DNA from: Saturnia japonica | Lineage: Eukaryota; Arthropoda; Insecta; Lepidoptera; Saturniidae | NCBI GenBank assembly: GCA_033032175.1 | Contig: CM065306.1 | Span: forward strand, 22,179,001-22,243,000 | Reading direction: 5' to 3' | Length of the DNA stretch: 64,000 bases | Part shown: positions 33,850 to 46,400 of the stretch, one piece after another | Position numbering within the stretch: position 1 is the stretch's first letter | Layout of the letters: the number at the start of each line of letters is the position of its first letter | Notes under the pieces: model-generated | What the model was told of the DNA's origin: nothing | Database searches by the model: none | Seen by the model: the letters and a program-made list of their open reading frames with translations, nothing else | Translations under genes and position numbers: made by a program

Positions 33850-35080
33850 CTACGCAAATTTAACGTTTACACAATAATTATTATCATTATAGGAAATAAA
33901 GTTTTTTCATCTTAATTGATTGCTTGAAGCCACACCACACCAAACACACATTCAGTTTTTAGCTTAAAACCAATTATGTCAATATTTAATTATTTCGACC
34001 TTCATATTATCTACTGCGTCATCTGACGAAACGATTACAACCTTAGCAGATGTTCCATGAACAAGGAAAAAACTTCGACAATTTTATATTGTCTATAAAA
34101 TTATATTCAAATGTAATCAACGGTTTTTTTATCACTGCCAACATTATTTTATACAATATGCGAACTCTTTGATATACAATATCCCGATCTAATACAATTC
34201 TTCAAAGCCATTGAATCAGTATGCATATTTTATCTGTCTTTAATTTTTGTTTAGGTTTTTGGTCAACATAAAGGTAACAGAGATTTTACCAAAACAGAGT
34301 TATAAACTAAAGGGAAGAAACCATTGTTACACTTTGCATAGTAATGAGCTAATTTCGTTTCATTTTCGCAAAATTATTTTCGGTGAGTAATTTTCAGTCT
34401 TGTTTGAAGAAAGAGAAAAAAAGTTTGGTGAAGATATTCAAAAATAGTGAAGAAGTTTAAATACATTGAAAAATTCCTCGCTTGATAATTGCAATAATAA
34501 CCTTCTGTGATAAGAATAGGCTGTAGTAGAAATAGAAAAATATTTAATTACTTATCTATAATAATATTCTGTAATATATCTAAATATTATATAATTAATA
34601 TTTATTTATAATAATAGTCCATAGATGATTTTATACATATTAATTCTATTACATTAAGATTTTAACAAAAAAAATATCTCCAAATTATTTTGTTTTGTTC
34701 CAGTTATTAATAATGTTATTCTAATTTGATTTTGCTTTGTGTTGATTAATATATTTTTATGTTTCCATGTAGGGGACTATGTAGGGACACACGCATTGGG
34801 TATAATACTACTGTTATAGGTTTATAATATTATTGTTCTGTAATAGTAATAAGCAACAGTGTATAACAATTTATATGTAATTTAGTGATAAGTTTCGTTA
34901 ATAATTATATTGAAATAAGGCCCACTTAGTTATAGTACATAGCTGCATTTGCAAGTGCATCTTATTTCATGGCATTTTTAATGTTTAATATTATAAAAGC
35001 ACTCATTTAAAAAAGGTGCGGACCAAGAGTCTGCAGATTTTCGTTTTGGAATAAAAAAAATAAAAATATATGTAACTCAC
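33850..35080 (-). other. Intron stretch adjacent to coding exon 1
   Basis: Strongly AT-rich; nothing beyond low-complexity sequence. Confidence 0.6.
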
Positions 35081-35147
35081 CTGCACGACATATTACTACG
35101 AAATAGAATGTCGCCAGCAGAACAAATGGAACTCGGGGCGACGCCAT
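35081..35147 (-). CDS. Coding exon 1: start codon and signal peptide of VWC protein
   Basis: The ATG at 35147 starts 22 codons beginning MASPRVPF, followed by a hydrophobic core (VLLATFYFVVI) and a Cys-Arg-Ala end. This is a typical secretion signal, with cleavage probably after Ala22. The donor GTGAGT follows a single G (phase 1), matching the exon at 9656. The exon itself continues upstream to an acceptor TTGTTACAG ending at 35161, so 13 bases of 5' UTR lie in it and a further untranslated exon must exist to the right. The intron to the next coding exon is about 25.4 kb. Confidence 0.85.
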
Positions 35148-35160
35148 GTCGCCGATAAAT

Positions 35161-36367
35161 CTGTAACAAAATTAACACATATGAAATTTCTGCACAGGAA
35201 AATATCGTTTTGAAATCGTAACACCATGATAGATTCTACTTAGTTACTACTTTCCATCCAACAATCCAATCCTCATTATAGAATACAGATATATTGATTA
35301 ATTCAGTGTAGAATCTATGCTGAAGTTGTGTCGCCTTCATCTCTCGCAATGGCAGTTAACATCCACGTACGATTTTGTTCAAAAGGTAATAAACGAAACA
35401 TTAGTTAAAATGTCATAGATTATTACTCTGAGATCCTCAGTCTGAACCGAGTTGATAAAACAGTTCCTTTTGGCAAATGCTTGACTGAGCGTGTAATGCG
35501 TATATTTTTTTACTACCATAAATATGCGTTATATTGTGTAATATTATTTAAGTTTCGTGGCATGTATAGTTGAGTTAATACTTGAGTTATTGTGTACAAG
35601 TGAATTAGAAATAATAATGCAGAGTTTCAAATTGCTTCAATTTCATTTTATAAAATTTTAATAAATTTGTCAGCAATTTTTTGAAACCTAACTGGATCAC
35701 CTTACCTACAAATTATTACAACACACCTATTGCACTATTGATTAGATTAACAATAAGTTTATGAACATTGAACAATTTAAACATTGAATTACTGCGGTGA
35801 TACGAGTAATACAGTCAACATTGGCAGAAGCGTAAATCACGCTTTGCTAAAAGGGAGATAAAAAAATATTCGAAACTGTACAGCATCGCGACCACGTCAC
35901 GAGCGAAGCAAAGTCCATCCAACTCATTCGTAATGACTTTCAAATCAGTGTAACGGTTTCTATCTAGGTTGTCTGACGATTGACTTCGTTGACACTTTAA
36001 AACCTTGATCAATTCCTCGAAGTCCCAATTTCTTTACAAATAAAGATTGACGACATATCAAGCTGATCCCGATACGGGTGAGCTAGGGTTGTCTTCGCAC
36101 CATTCATATACTATCGTACTATATTTTACTGTTGTTATAGTATACAGTGTATATATTACAAAATTTCTATACATTTATTGGTTATTAATTAAAATATCGC
36201 TTGTCTAATCATATTATAAAATATATTTGTTGGTTACGTGTTGAGTTCACTAGATGGCGCTGCTCTGAGAATTTTAGTTTTATATCGCACTGTGCTAGGT
36301 CTGCATCGCGATATGGTTTTTTTACTCGTATTTATATATATATATAAATTAAAATTATTTGTGGAAC
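35161..36367 (-). other. Upstream intron or 5' flank of the VWC gene
   Basis: The acceptor at 35161-35170 implies this is intron. AT-rich with a (TA)n run near 36340. No untranslated exon could be placed. Confidence 0.5.
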
Positions 36368-36461
36368 AAGTCCGGTGAAGCTGTAAAAGCCGCAGCGGCT
36401 CTGTTTTTGGATAGGGCCCCTAAGGCTAACAGTGTAGTCAGTTAAAAAAAAAAAAAAAAAA
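36368..36461 (+). mobile_element. 5'-truncated LINE copy with poly-A
   Basis: About 75 bases of the element's 3' end (AAGTCCGGTGAAGCTG onward) followed by an A-run of about 18. It is very close to the full-length copy's sequence. Confidence 0.82.
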
Positions 36462-36479
36462 TTATTCAGTATTAAACCC

Positions 36480-36556
36480 AAGTCCGGTGAAGTTGTAAAA
36501 GCTGTCAGAGACTCCAGTGCCCCTAAGGCTAGCAGTATAGTCAGTTCTAAAAAAAT
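36480..36556 (+). mobile_element. Second 5'-truncated LINE copy inserted beside the first
   Basis: Another copy of the same 3' terminal segment, more diverged, with an A-rich tail. The 12-base sequence TTCAGTATTAAA occurs at 36465-36476 and 36562-36573, which fits a target-site duplication. Confidence 0.75.
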
Positions 36557-37369
36557 AAAATTTCAGTATTAAAAAGTTTTGTTTTCAGTTTACATAGAAA
36601 AGTAACCGCGTTTCATTTTTCATTTTCTCCTGAGTACCAGTTTATAGTGTAAACATCGCTCTAAATTAATAATCAACGTACCAAAAAATGTCCTTACTAA
36701 GGCAAGAACTTATGAGAAACACATTGAATATGTTATAATTTTATACAAAAATCATACATACATAATATATCATCGTAAAGTACGTGGTGACCCTAGGGTA
36801 CATTCAGTACATTGGAACGAATGGACGGAAGGGATTCGTGTCACCGTTATTAACAACGATCTGACATTTGGCGGGTTGACGACCGCCGGTTATTTTCCAA
36901 TCTGCCCGGTTTAACGCTCCCAATAGAATAATTGAAGCGTCGCGTCGAATCGTACAGGGACGTCAACTTAACTGATATATTCAGTTTTTTTTAACCGTTT
37001 TTTTTACTACTGTCGTTTCTGCCAAACCTTTGCCGTTAGCGAGTGCTAAAATCCATATACAAACTGGCAAGAGTACGGTATTTTTAGTATGGTCGGAAGG
37101 TGGTAGAATCTAACTTTCATAAGAGCTTATTACAATCTAATTTGAATAATGAATTTTCGGTAATGTGATAATAAGACTAAGATGCTAATAAGCATTGTTA
37201 AAGTCCAGGATAATTAAACGCCGATTTAATACAAGTATAAAATTATTGCTACTGCTATAATGCTAAATATGTGGGTCGGATAGCATTATTAGATTATAAA
37301 TGTTTACAATGCAATAGAAGGAAGACGTAGTTGTGAGACGCCTTTTCCTTTATAGGTTTTTAACATTTG

Positions 37370-37610
37370 GCCGCAATCTCACCTGATGGTAAGTGGAGCT
37401 CTGGCCCAATATGGTAACATGGTATGGGTTTTGGCTATTGAGTGCAGCGGCCAGTACACACTTAGAAGTGTCTGACGACAGATTTTGGTGTAGTAGCTAG
37501 CCAAGTTGACATTACAAAAAGCCCTACAACCTTGCTTTGCAGGGATTCGAACTTACGCCGATCAACGCGGAATGTTAATGGTTCGAACATCTACAACGGT
37601 ATTAACGACA
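37370..37610 (-). mobile_element. tRNA-derived SINE
   Basis: B box GTTCGAATCCC (minus strand, near 37550), body with GCCGCAATCTCACCTGATGG at the left end. Related but not identical to 39175-39482. Confidence 0.68.
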
Positions 37611-37639
37611 CATAGGCAATAATAAAATTTTAAGAGCGG

Positions 37640-38060
37640 TGCTGCTCTTATCGGTGGAGCAATGTCCCCAGTTCTCCCTACACTGTGCCTTCCTCTTGAC
37701 ATCATGATACGACACGACGCCTATTTTTTCCTTCACTTGTTGAATGTATGTCCTTCTTGGTCTTCCTCTCTTGCCCTCTTTCTTTCAATTTCTCCTTCTA
37801 ATATCGTTTTTAATATATCGTCGTGCCGAATCAAATGCCCACCAAATTTCCCCTCCTATTCCTAATGATCTTCAGTAATATCCTCCTCTTATTTACCATG
37901 TTTAATACCTCTTCTTTCGTTTTTCTTTACATCCAAATTATTTTCTGCATCTTCCTCCAGCACCACATATCGAATGCTTCTAATCTTTCCTCATTTCTCT
38001 TTGTCTCTGTACACGTTTCACACCCATATAAAGCTACGACCCATACATATATTTTTATAA
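37640..38060 (-). pseudogene. RTE-like reverse transcriptase, C-terminal part
   Basis: On the minus strand one reads VVALYGCETCT, EERLEAFDMWCWRKMQ, KEEVLNMVNKRRILLKII and KRGQE-type residues, the common C-terminal region of an RTE-like RT. Stops and indels are present. Its upstream neighbour segment is found inverted at 38061-38365. Confidence 0.82.
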
Positions 38061-38365
38061 GAAAATGATAACTTATTTACTAAATTTGGCCTTAAAATCA
38101 ATATAAATAAGTCTAAAACATTAATAGCTTCAAAAAGTCAAGTCAATAACCCAATTACTCTAAATAATACACACATCGAAAAAGTTAAAACATTCATATA
38201 TTTAGGAAGTATAATTATAAATGCTAGAGCCATTTATAACATCTGCACATCTGATATCATAGCCTGAATAGCGATGGCAGAGAAATCTTTTAACGAGAGG
38301 AAATATTTATTTAGAGCAAAAAATGTAAAGCGTGTCAAAAAGAAATTAATAAAAAATACATAAGT
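38061..38365 (+). pseudogene. RTE-like reverse transcriptase, inverted upstream part
   Basis: The plus strand reads NKINLKLNI-type residues, KVKTFIYLGSIII and EKSFNERKYLFRAKN, ending KKLIKNT. In an intact element this lies directly before the segment at 37640-38060, yet here it is in the opposite orientation. Confidence 0.8.
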
Positions 38366-39174
38366 TAAAAGTGACTAACAACATTTTCATTAGGAATGCC
38401 TTTTATTAATGCTAATTATTCAAGGCGCGGCCCATTAACAAGATAATTAACTAACATGACACCCGTTAATTAAATGGTTTACATTGCATAATGTAATCAC
38501 ACGGGTCAGCTAGTCATTTATATTTCCAGATGTTGTATTGAAAGATGTGCGTTCTAGTCCTACAAAGAATTTGTGCTTTTCCCGGAAGAGAATCATGATT
38601 AATATTCCCATCTGATTACCAAATAAATCATGATATTGGAATTCAGTAGCACCTGTCAGTTTGTTCCAGTATCTGTGCTTGCGAGCCAGAACCCGTTATC
38701 TATGACAATATAACTTTATCTACTTGTGCATAAGCCATAGATAGAATAAACATATTCAGTGTTTGATTGTAGTGACAACCCTCATTCCGAACTAGGTCAA
38801 GTAATAAAAACAGAGGTTCCTGTGAGACAGCCCTTTGAAATGATTCGGAAGGGCTAATTCATTCACGTTTTAATTTATGTATTATCTAAAAAAAACCTTT
38901 TAATTCTGTAATAACTTATTTCTTGGTAATGTTAGGCTATGCCAGGCCGTACACCGAAAAGTCGCCATTCTGCTCCATTATAATAGGTACAGCACAGCTA
39001 CTTTAATGTCCTATCTACTTTACGTTTATAAATATTATATTATTGCGTTTCTTTAAAATAATATACAGATGTTCACATACAATTATTGCATGTACAGTTG
39101 TTTTATGAGTGCCGATTTTATCGATAAAAATCTCTACTTCGAGGTAATATTTTTTTCCTTATACGTTTTATCGT

Positions 39175-39482
39175 TGTGGTCATAATGTCACCTGATTATA
39201 AGTGACGATGTGGCGCAAGATGGTAGCACGCTAAGCCTAGTTAGGCTGGCTCTCAAGTACAGCTGCCAGAACATACCTATTTATTGGTGTTTGGCGACTG
39301 ATTTTCGAAGGTTCGATTTTTGAGGGCGGTTGCTAGCCAGGCGGACATTTTGAAAAAGCCCTAACACACCATGCTATGGTTTAATTACGATATTGTCCTT
39401 GACCGGGCGTTCAGGCTCATTGCAGGGATTCGAACTCACGTCGATCGACGCAGAGTCCGTACACGCTACCAACTGAGTCAAC
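39175..39482 (-). mobile_element. tRNA-derived SINE with intact head
   Basis: On the minus strand the head begins TTGACTCAGTTGGTAGCGTG (A box) and has a B box GAGTTCGAATCCC about 35 bases later. The body matches 9075-9390 and 60620-60790. It is not a functional tRNA gene because no cloverleaf can be closed. Confidence 0.82.
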
Positions 39483-39558
39483 ATTGAACGAAGAAAGATA
39501 TCGTAAGGAGTTCCAGCTTAGGAAATAGTAATAAATTTTATTATAACCATCAACATGT

Positions 39559-39602
39559 TACAACAACAACAAAAAATACACCGTATTGTTGTTGTTGTTG
39601 TA
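39559..39602. repeat. (CAA)n ... (TTG)n inverted microsatellites
   Basis: ACAACAACAACAA is followed 15 bases later by TTGTTGTTGTTGTTG, so the two simple runs are complementary and can pair. Confidence 0.8.
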
Positions 39603-39978
39603 TTAATTTGTAGATAGTGTGTTAGCACTAACTCCCAAATTGTATAACAGGAGAATATGCGTTCCACATAAAGAAAAGAGTGCAACAAAATAACTACAAA
39701 AAATAATATACATATGACGAAATATTTGAAGTGGAATGAATAAGTTTGTGAAAAAAACGTATATTTTCTGCAAAAGTTGAGAAGCTGTAGGATAAACTCT
39801 GGGTCTGTGAGGAAATTAATCCTTAGTTTTAATTATTTCTTCATTGTCCTTATAACTGAGTGTAAGAAACCAATGAGCTAATGCGGTAGTTATGTAGCTA
39901 TGAGGTAAGTGAGGAGGAAAATGTTAAATTCTTTCTTTAGCCTTTTATTGTTGTAAATGGTGAATTAATGGTATCTTT

Positions 39979-40034
39979 ATAGATGTAGTATATATACTAT
40001 ACTACATATACTGTACTATATATACTACATCTAT
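39979..40034. repeat. Perfect inverted repeat, 18-bp arms, 20-base loop
   Basis: ATAGATGTAGTATATATA at 39979-39996 is the exact reverse complement of 40017-40034. The whole could form a strong AT-rich hairpin or cruciform. Confidence 0.9.
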
Positions 40035-42439
40035 GGGTATCTTAGTGTCGAAAGCAAGAACTCGAGAATCACATCGCGTCGTTTAGGTGGTGGCGCTTAC
40101 GTGGCAATTATGATCATGCTTTTCCTTGGAATAGTAACACAGTAGAAGTAAGAAGCCTTTATCCAAATATGAAAATCCTTTTTTTAATCTTTTCTGTTAA
40201 TGGAGACCGATTTTTTTCTAATCAACCAAGGGAGTAAAAAGATATACTTGCACACATATACATAATAGATACATTAAATGTTATATGTTGTATGTTATAA
40301 GGGGATTATAGATTTATTATTATGATATATAATTAATTATTAGCATTATAATTCTTATTTATCACAATACTGGAATTCTTAAGCTGTGTGACCAGTGTGA
40401 CTCGAGTGACGCGTGTGACTCGTGTCTCCTTTAAAATGACGTGCGCGTGCGTCTAATATATGGAACCAGATGAGAAAGTCCGCCGCGTCACATAAATGAA
40501 TTATTGAATACTACGAAACTATTTAAAAATCATAACAACAATGTATCAATCGCTAATATACCTTACTAAGAATACGTATTTGTAAAAGCCAGTATTCTAA
40601 ACTTATGTATTTTTATGTTATCTATGTCAATAGCTTTTGCAGACGTAATTCGTAACACAGATAGTACGCGGAAGGCAAGCTAAGAATGATCCAGCTCTAC
40701 TCATAATCACGTATATTTGGTCAGAGAAAAATAATTAAGAAAGGGTGGATATATATGTATATGTATTCCGAAAATAATGAAAACACTTAAGAAATTTCAA
40801 ATATAATATAAATTAATAAAGACACATTTTAAAACTTCTGTTGTATGTGGCGAAACCTTAGCTTAGGATTTGTGTTAAAAAAAATATTGAGGAAGTGTGC
40901 TACGGAACGACCGCATGCATCTTGACATAATGAATCATATGTAATGAATGTATCTTTGCATGTTGAAATTAATAAATAAAACTAAGTTTCATCACTACAT
41001 TATTATTTATTCATACATAACTTATTGTAATTTATTACCCGTCTGCGAAAAAGGAGGGTTATGATTTTTCAAGCGTATGTATGTACCTATGTCTATTTCT
41101 TTGGCACACTCTGTAGCCTAAACGGCTTGATGCATTTCAGCATATGAGGTGTCCATAGATTCGTCTTAATTGTGTGAGTGACATAGGCTATATAATATTT
41201 AGGTACGACGTCAGGGAATGCAATAAAATACAAAAACAGAAAATTAAATTTTATTAGTCGTTTTTGTTGCCATTTTAATAATTTAATTTATAATTAATGT
41301 ACTTTAAGCTATGTTTTAAAATGTTCTCGTTTTGTACATGAAATATTTTTTCAAGTTTCATTTAATTTTAAAAAAGAACTTCATGTATTTCGAAAAACTA
41401 CTTCCAAAAAATGAGATTTTCAATTTCGAGTATTCTATAGAAGCCCATAACTTGGCAAGTAAACATCATTGGAAAAAACATTGTATTTTCACACTCATAG
41501 CCTCCTAGAAGTATAATCGTGTTACTAATAAATTCAAATTGAAAGAAAGCAGCTTTGTAAGATGTTGAAAACACGGTCACATTACAAACATGAAATTACA
41601 ATCGATTGGAGTATCTATATTAATGAATATGTAGTTCTATCTGTACATGTAATATATTTTCCAAAATTTCCCGATACTCATAGTATATAAAATATACCGA
41701 TAAACAAATATGACAATGAAATTTTATTGTCTGTCTGTCCGGTTTTAACTCAAAAATGGCTTGACCGATTCTTATGAAACTTTTTACACGAGATGCTTAT
41801 GTTTTTGGTCAATTGATAGAGTATAAAAATAACAATATTATTTTAGAAGTTGTAAAAAAAAAATCGAAAAGAAAACTATATTTATTAATTCTTCACCGAT
41901 TTTAATGAAATTTTTTACATGGAAAGTATAAGTAATTAATTATTTATTTATCTGACCTTACTGTTAGCCCAGGGTTACCAACTCTTAAAAAAATACCCCT
42001 AAGATTAAGATGAAATAGCCCTAAATAACACTAAATGCAATATTCAAAAGCCCCAAAAACCCCTGTATTGTGTATCTGTTCAAGGGTATTGTCTATATGA
42101 GTTTCCCGTTTATTTCAGTATTTAATACATATCTTATCTGCAATTTAAATTTATGTTTAATTAACATACGAATTCATACAAAAGGTAATGGACATAACCA
42201 CACTGATCACTAATATAATTGAAATTTTGAATGTGTTATGTAGAGTTCCGTGCTGCCGCGAGATGGCGTGCGTCAGCTTGACCAGAAACTTGAAAACTTG
42301 ACTTTGACCACTGACTAACAACTCGTTTAGTATTAATTCTTATTTAGATAGTAGTAGGTAGTTAAAGACAGTACCATGGACGTTTTCCTTTTTTACTTGT
42401 TTTGGTTAGTCAAATTAATGACGCATATAATACAATTTA

Positions 42440-42752
42440 TGCCCCTAAAAATAGCGCTTAGGGCAACCAGCCAAACAAACAAGGGTGTCAAAGTGGCCGT
42501 ACCTCGGCTTGGTCTGTTGCCGCGATTGCAAAGAAGTCGCGATCTGACTAATTTCCTATCCGTCAAATTCGAGCTAAACTTACATACATATATACATGTC
42601 CACTGCCTCCTGGGAGGAAGGATTTAACATGTGTATATGTATTTAGTGATTTGCAATATAGTCACACTAACTAGCGTAAAAAAAAGAAAAAAGTTTCCTT
42701 ACAGAACCTATGTACCCAAGTGGTAAAAGATGATTCACGATTGCACGTACGT
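42440..42752 (-). mobile_element. Degraded LINE 3' UTR fragment
   Basis: The stretch matches the full element's 3' UTR (10600-10930) in the same orientation: GTGTCAAAGTGGCCG, the CCTCCTGGGAGGAAGG palindrome, CTAACTAGCGTAAAAAAA and ACAGAACCTATGTACC are shared. The extreme 3' end is rearranged and lacks poly-A. The 83-codon ORF over it is not a gene. Confidence 0.78.
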
Positions 42753-43325
42753 GGTAATAAACGTAGAGCTTGAAATACGTTGAAATATGATAGCGTTAAC
42801 ATTGATATACTGGAATAACATTATGTCTGTTAACGGTAATTGTAATACAACGTTATGATAAATATACTATGTTAGGCAGTTTTATTTTACGCTTTCTTCA
42901 GTTTGTTTACTTATTTGCCTTGTTAAAGGAATTACGTATCTTCTAATATTTAATGTAAATAGATAGAAATGACAATATAGTAGGAACTGAAATCTAACAA
43001 GCTGATTTAGGAGATTCTATCTTTAACCTTCATAGAGAGTAGTTTTCAAAGTTCGGCTGCTGGAACACAATATCTCTGTACATGTTTTACATAACTTGAA
43101 AGTGGCGACAAGCTGCTAGTTGTGGACTTAGAAAATGACTTACAAACGATAATGATACGCTTTATCGCGATATCAATGTTTCACTGAATAAGTTTGGACA
43201 TCTTATGAAAAATGTTAGTTCCCCTACATAATTGTAAAGTGTGTGAGAAAATATCAATTCTATTTTTAAGAATTTATTACGTTTCTTTAATATTATGACA
43301 TATTAAGTTTGTATTTTATCTAAAA

Positions 43326-43420
43326 CTAGCAACCCGCCTTAGCTTTGCACGGGTAAAATTTACAAAATGGTGTATTTTATGTTTGAAAAAAACATGTTTT
43401 GTTATAATACAATAACTTTC
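43326..43420 (-). mobile_element. Helitron 3' terminus (degraded element)
   Basis: On the minus strand CCCGTGCAAAGCTAAGGCGGG forms a GC hairpin-like end followed by TTGCTAG and T, which is a Helitron-type 3' end. The rest of the element to the right cannot be delimited. Confidence 0.5.
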
Positions 43421-46400
43421 TAGGTAGGTAAATTTAATTCTAATTTCAACCATTAATTTATTGATTTCATACATGCTGAGATTGGCTGTAATTAGTTGGT
43501 TATTAATCTTATTACTTATTTGCTATTATTTATTTATTTTTAATGAGTAATTGTTGTCAATCCAAATAAATAAAATAAAATATGTCCAACACTTATTGGT
43601 GGAATATGTTAGGTATGAAATAAGCAGAAATAGTTTAATTTTATGTTCAGGTTTATGTTCTCTAGATATAGATTTTTTTTCACGGTATACTAGGGGAGCC
43701 GATTTCCGGTTCGGCTGGACGCATGCTTCGGAACTTTAATGTTAATAGTTATAGTAAAAGGGATAGAAGTATGTAGTCTTTTTACTTAATTAAAAGTTTT
43801 ATTTTCTGTAGAAATTTTGTTAATTCTGTAGAATTTGGTTATGCTCCGATGGGCTTTTACACCAACTGTAAAAGCCCCTTAAATAAAGAGAGAGAAAAAC
43901 GTCAAGTTCATCCTAGCTTTCGGGTGCAAGCAGATAGACATAGTTTCCACGTGAATAATCACTTAAGCCTGGAGACAATCGCTTCCGTATACACATAATA
44001 TAGACACAAGTGTTTTTCAAAAATAACTTAATATAACATTATCTTTAATGTGAAATTGGCAACGTTATTATTTGATTCTATACAGACATCATAATATACA
44101 GATCATGACTTGCTAAAAGATCAGAGACAGATTTATCAAACAGCGTAATGTAAAGATACGACAGGATTTGTGTTTGCTGAAGAGCAAATGTATTAGATTC
44201 TGTCGATTTCCGTGAGATGATTGAAAGGTTTTTCTATATTTATCATCAAATAGAGGTTTCTTTGTAGTTTAAATGTATGTTCAAACAATGTTTTTTTTAT
44301 TTGTTTGTTTATTCTTTATGAGTTCCTTCACTTTATTTAGTTGTTGTGCGTATATCCGAGAACATTTCTTAATACAACAATTTCACAATATACGGCGAAT
44401 TTGACGTTTCATTAAAAAATCTGTGAAAAGTCGCAGGCAGAAGTTAGTTACTTATAACATATAAAATCACTGGTAAATGTAGATTACTTTTCAATGCATT
44501 TAATGGAGATATAAAAGATATAGGTTGGATGTTTGATTCCCGTACAGGACAAAATTTATTTTAAAAATAGACTATTAATAGATACGATTTTCTCCGAGTA
44601 TCTGGTTTAGAATTAAACACCTGTAAATAAAATTGCCATATATACATCTTTGAATTAGTTAATTAAAGCATCATTAAGTTCTCGAAAAAACTTATTTAAT
44701 TCGTAATGGTATAAACAGTTGTATAGATGTAACAAAAACAGAAGAACAAAAAAACCGGACGGCAAACTCGCAGTGCACGCTCCCGGTCATTATCTTAACA
44801 GCGGATACACACAACCATGTAAGGATTACGAGCAAATATATCTAGAACTAGTTTGACTTGTATGCATCAGAAATAAAAAAAGAAGAGAAAAAACCACTTA
44901 GGATGCTCCCATAATGGCGACCGGGGGGTGAGTGGCCTGCACGCGAAACTATTATATTTCTAGAACGTGCTATAATGCAGAATATCTTGCTGTAACGTAT
45001 ATTATAGATGGAACATGAGTAATTAACGCGATACATTTAATTGCCAATTGTCAACTGTTTGCTACTTATACTATAATAGCGTGAGCAAGTGAGTTCCCAG
45101 CTTTTTATCGACCGTTTATTTGTTATATAAAAATATAATATAAATACAAATTCTTACGACAAATTGAATTAATGATAGAAATGCTATCTAAAACGTATCT
45201 AAAATTTATGTTGAAGGTAAACATATTTATTAAACGACTTTAGAAAAAGACGCCGCGGAGATATTTTTTTTAAGGATGTTCAGCCAATTACTTCTTTGTG
45301 TATAAACCAATTTCGATAAAAAAAATTCGTTTTTTTTTTTGTTAAAAATTGTCTTGGATTTATTTATATTGGCAACTATATAACTACTATACCGCAAATG
45401 CATGACAGATAATTATATGTAGTTTTATAATCAAAAAGTAGCTGGCCAAATTTCGACCATTTAACTGGGCGACCGGTAGTTTTTAGTTTTAGTTGTGTAG
45501 ATAATAGGTACATCGTATTGTAATTACTCGTGACGATATATGGCTTAATCTGAAGGTTCTTTCATCATATACATGGCGATCGTGATACCAGATCTAGCAT
45601 GTACACAAATAATAATACACATTGCAATGTAAGGACACTGCAGGTGCGGTCCAATGACAGATTTCCTCATTAATTTCTTCAAAAAAATTCCTCAAACAGG
45701 GGACAATTCGTCCCGGGATCTGTTGTGCAAGTGAGGCGAAGGCGCACAGTTACTGCGGCCACGCAGCGGACCGTCGTCAATGACCCAGTTATCGATGCTT
45801 ATCGTACAGTCCACACATGCAGTATTTCAACTGCGCACGTCAATTTTTTAGCGGAACAACTACTGAACTAAAGTTTGGAAAGACTCTTCAGTTTAATTTT
45901 TATTTGATGTTTTTTTTTTTACTTTGATGCGTTTTTTCACCTGTTTATTTGTTGTTCAAGATGTTGTGTTTAAAATAATACGAAGCAATGACAAGTAGTA
46001 TATGGTGTGGCACAGTCGGGAAGATGTTTGCGAAATTGATACAATCATCATCTGCAAACTGTGGCCCGTGGAATTATTGATAATCTTGATGAATGATTAT
46101 GAATAGGTAGCTGTTAATTGGTTGATGATGTCGCCGGACATGAAATTTACATTAAAATATAATAAACTTAAATCTATGGTAAATACATAAACATGGTAGA
46201 AAAGTATCCACAATGAGTAACAGAACAATACTACGGGTAACAGAAACAGAGATTGAAATAACGACTTAAATACTATTAAAGCTTTTTAAGTTGTTGATGA
46301 TTGAGTTTGTCAGTTTTACATACGAATTTTAAGTTGACGCTTTACTCATGGGGCTCTTTAGGTTGTAGGGGCGATACCCTCAAGTTTTGACAAATGATCT

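Larger units (their letters stand above)
4269..35160 (-). other. Gene model: secreted two-VWC, mucin-like protein, 820 aa
   Basis: The model joins five coding exons, 67 + 54 + 180 + 192 + 1970 bases, which is 2463 bases or 820 residues plus stop. Layout: signal peptide 1-22, linker 23-42, VWC1 43-100, VWC2 102-160, Ser/Thr/Glu-rich tail to 820. All four introns are phase 1. The introns are about 25.4 kb, 1.5 kb, 0.9 kb and 0.6 kb and each holds repeats: the LINE, Helitrons and mariners in the first; a SINE in the second; an RT fragment in the third; a 330-bp repeat in the fourth. The gene is likely to encode an extracellular matrix or epidermal surface protein; substrate and partners are unknown. 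Alternative exons in the long intron cannot be excluded. Confidence 0.85.
38366..42439. other. Repeat-containing non-coding stretch
   Basis: Apart from the SINE (39175-39482), the two inverted repeats (39559, 39979) and a dispersed repeat fragment near 41715, I see no feature. All ORFs are short and unsupported. Confidence 0.5.

Noticed and set aside
39420..39482. Possible tRNA gene because of A and B boxes
   Set aside because: No closed acceptor stem or anticodon arm, and the box pair leads into a SINE body.
42376..42627. 83-codon plus-strand ORF
   Set aside because: It overlies a 3' UTR fragment of the LINE in the opposite orientation.
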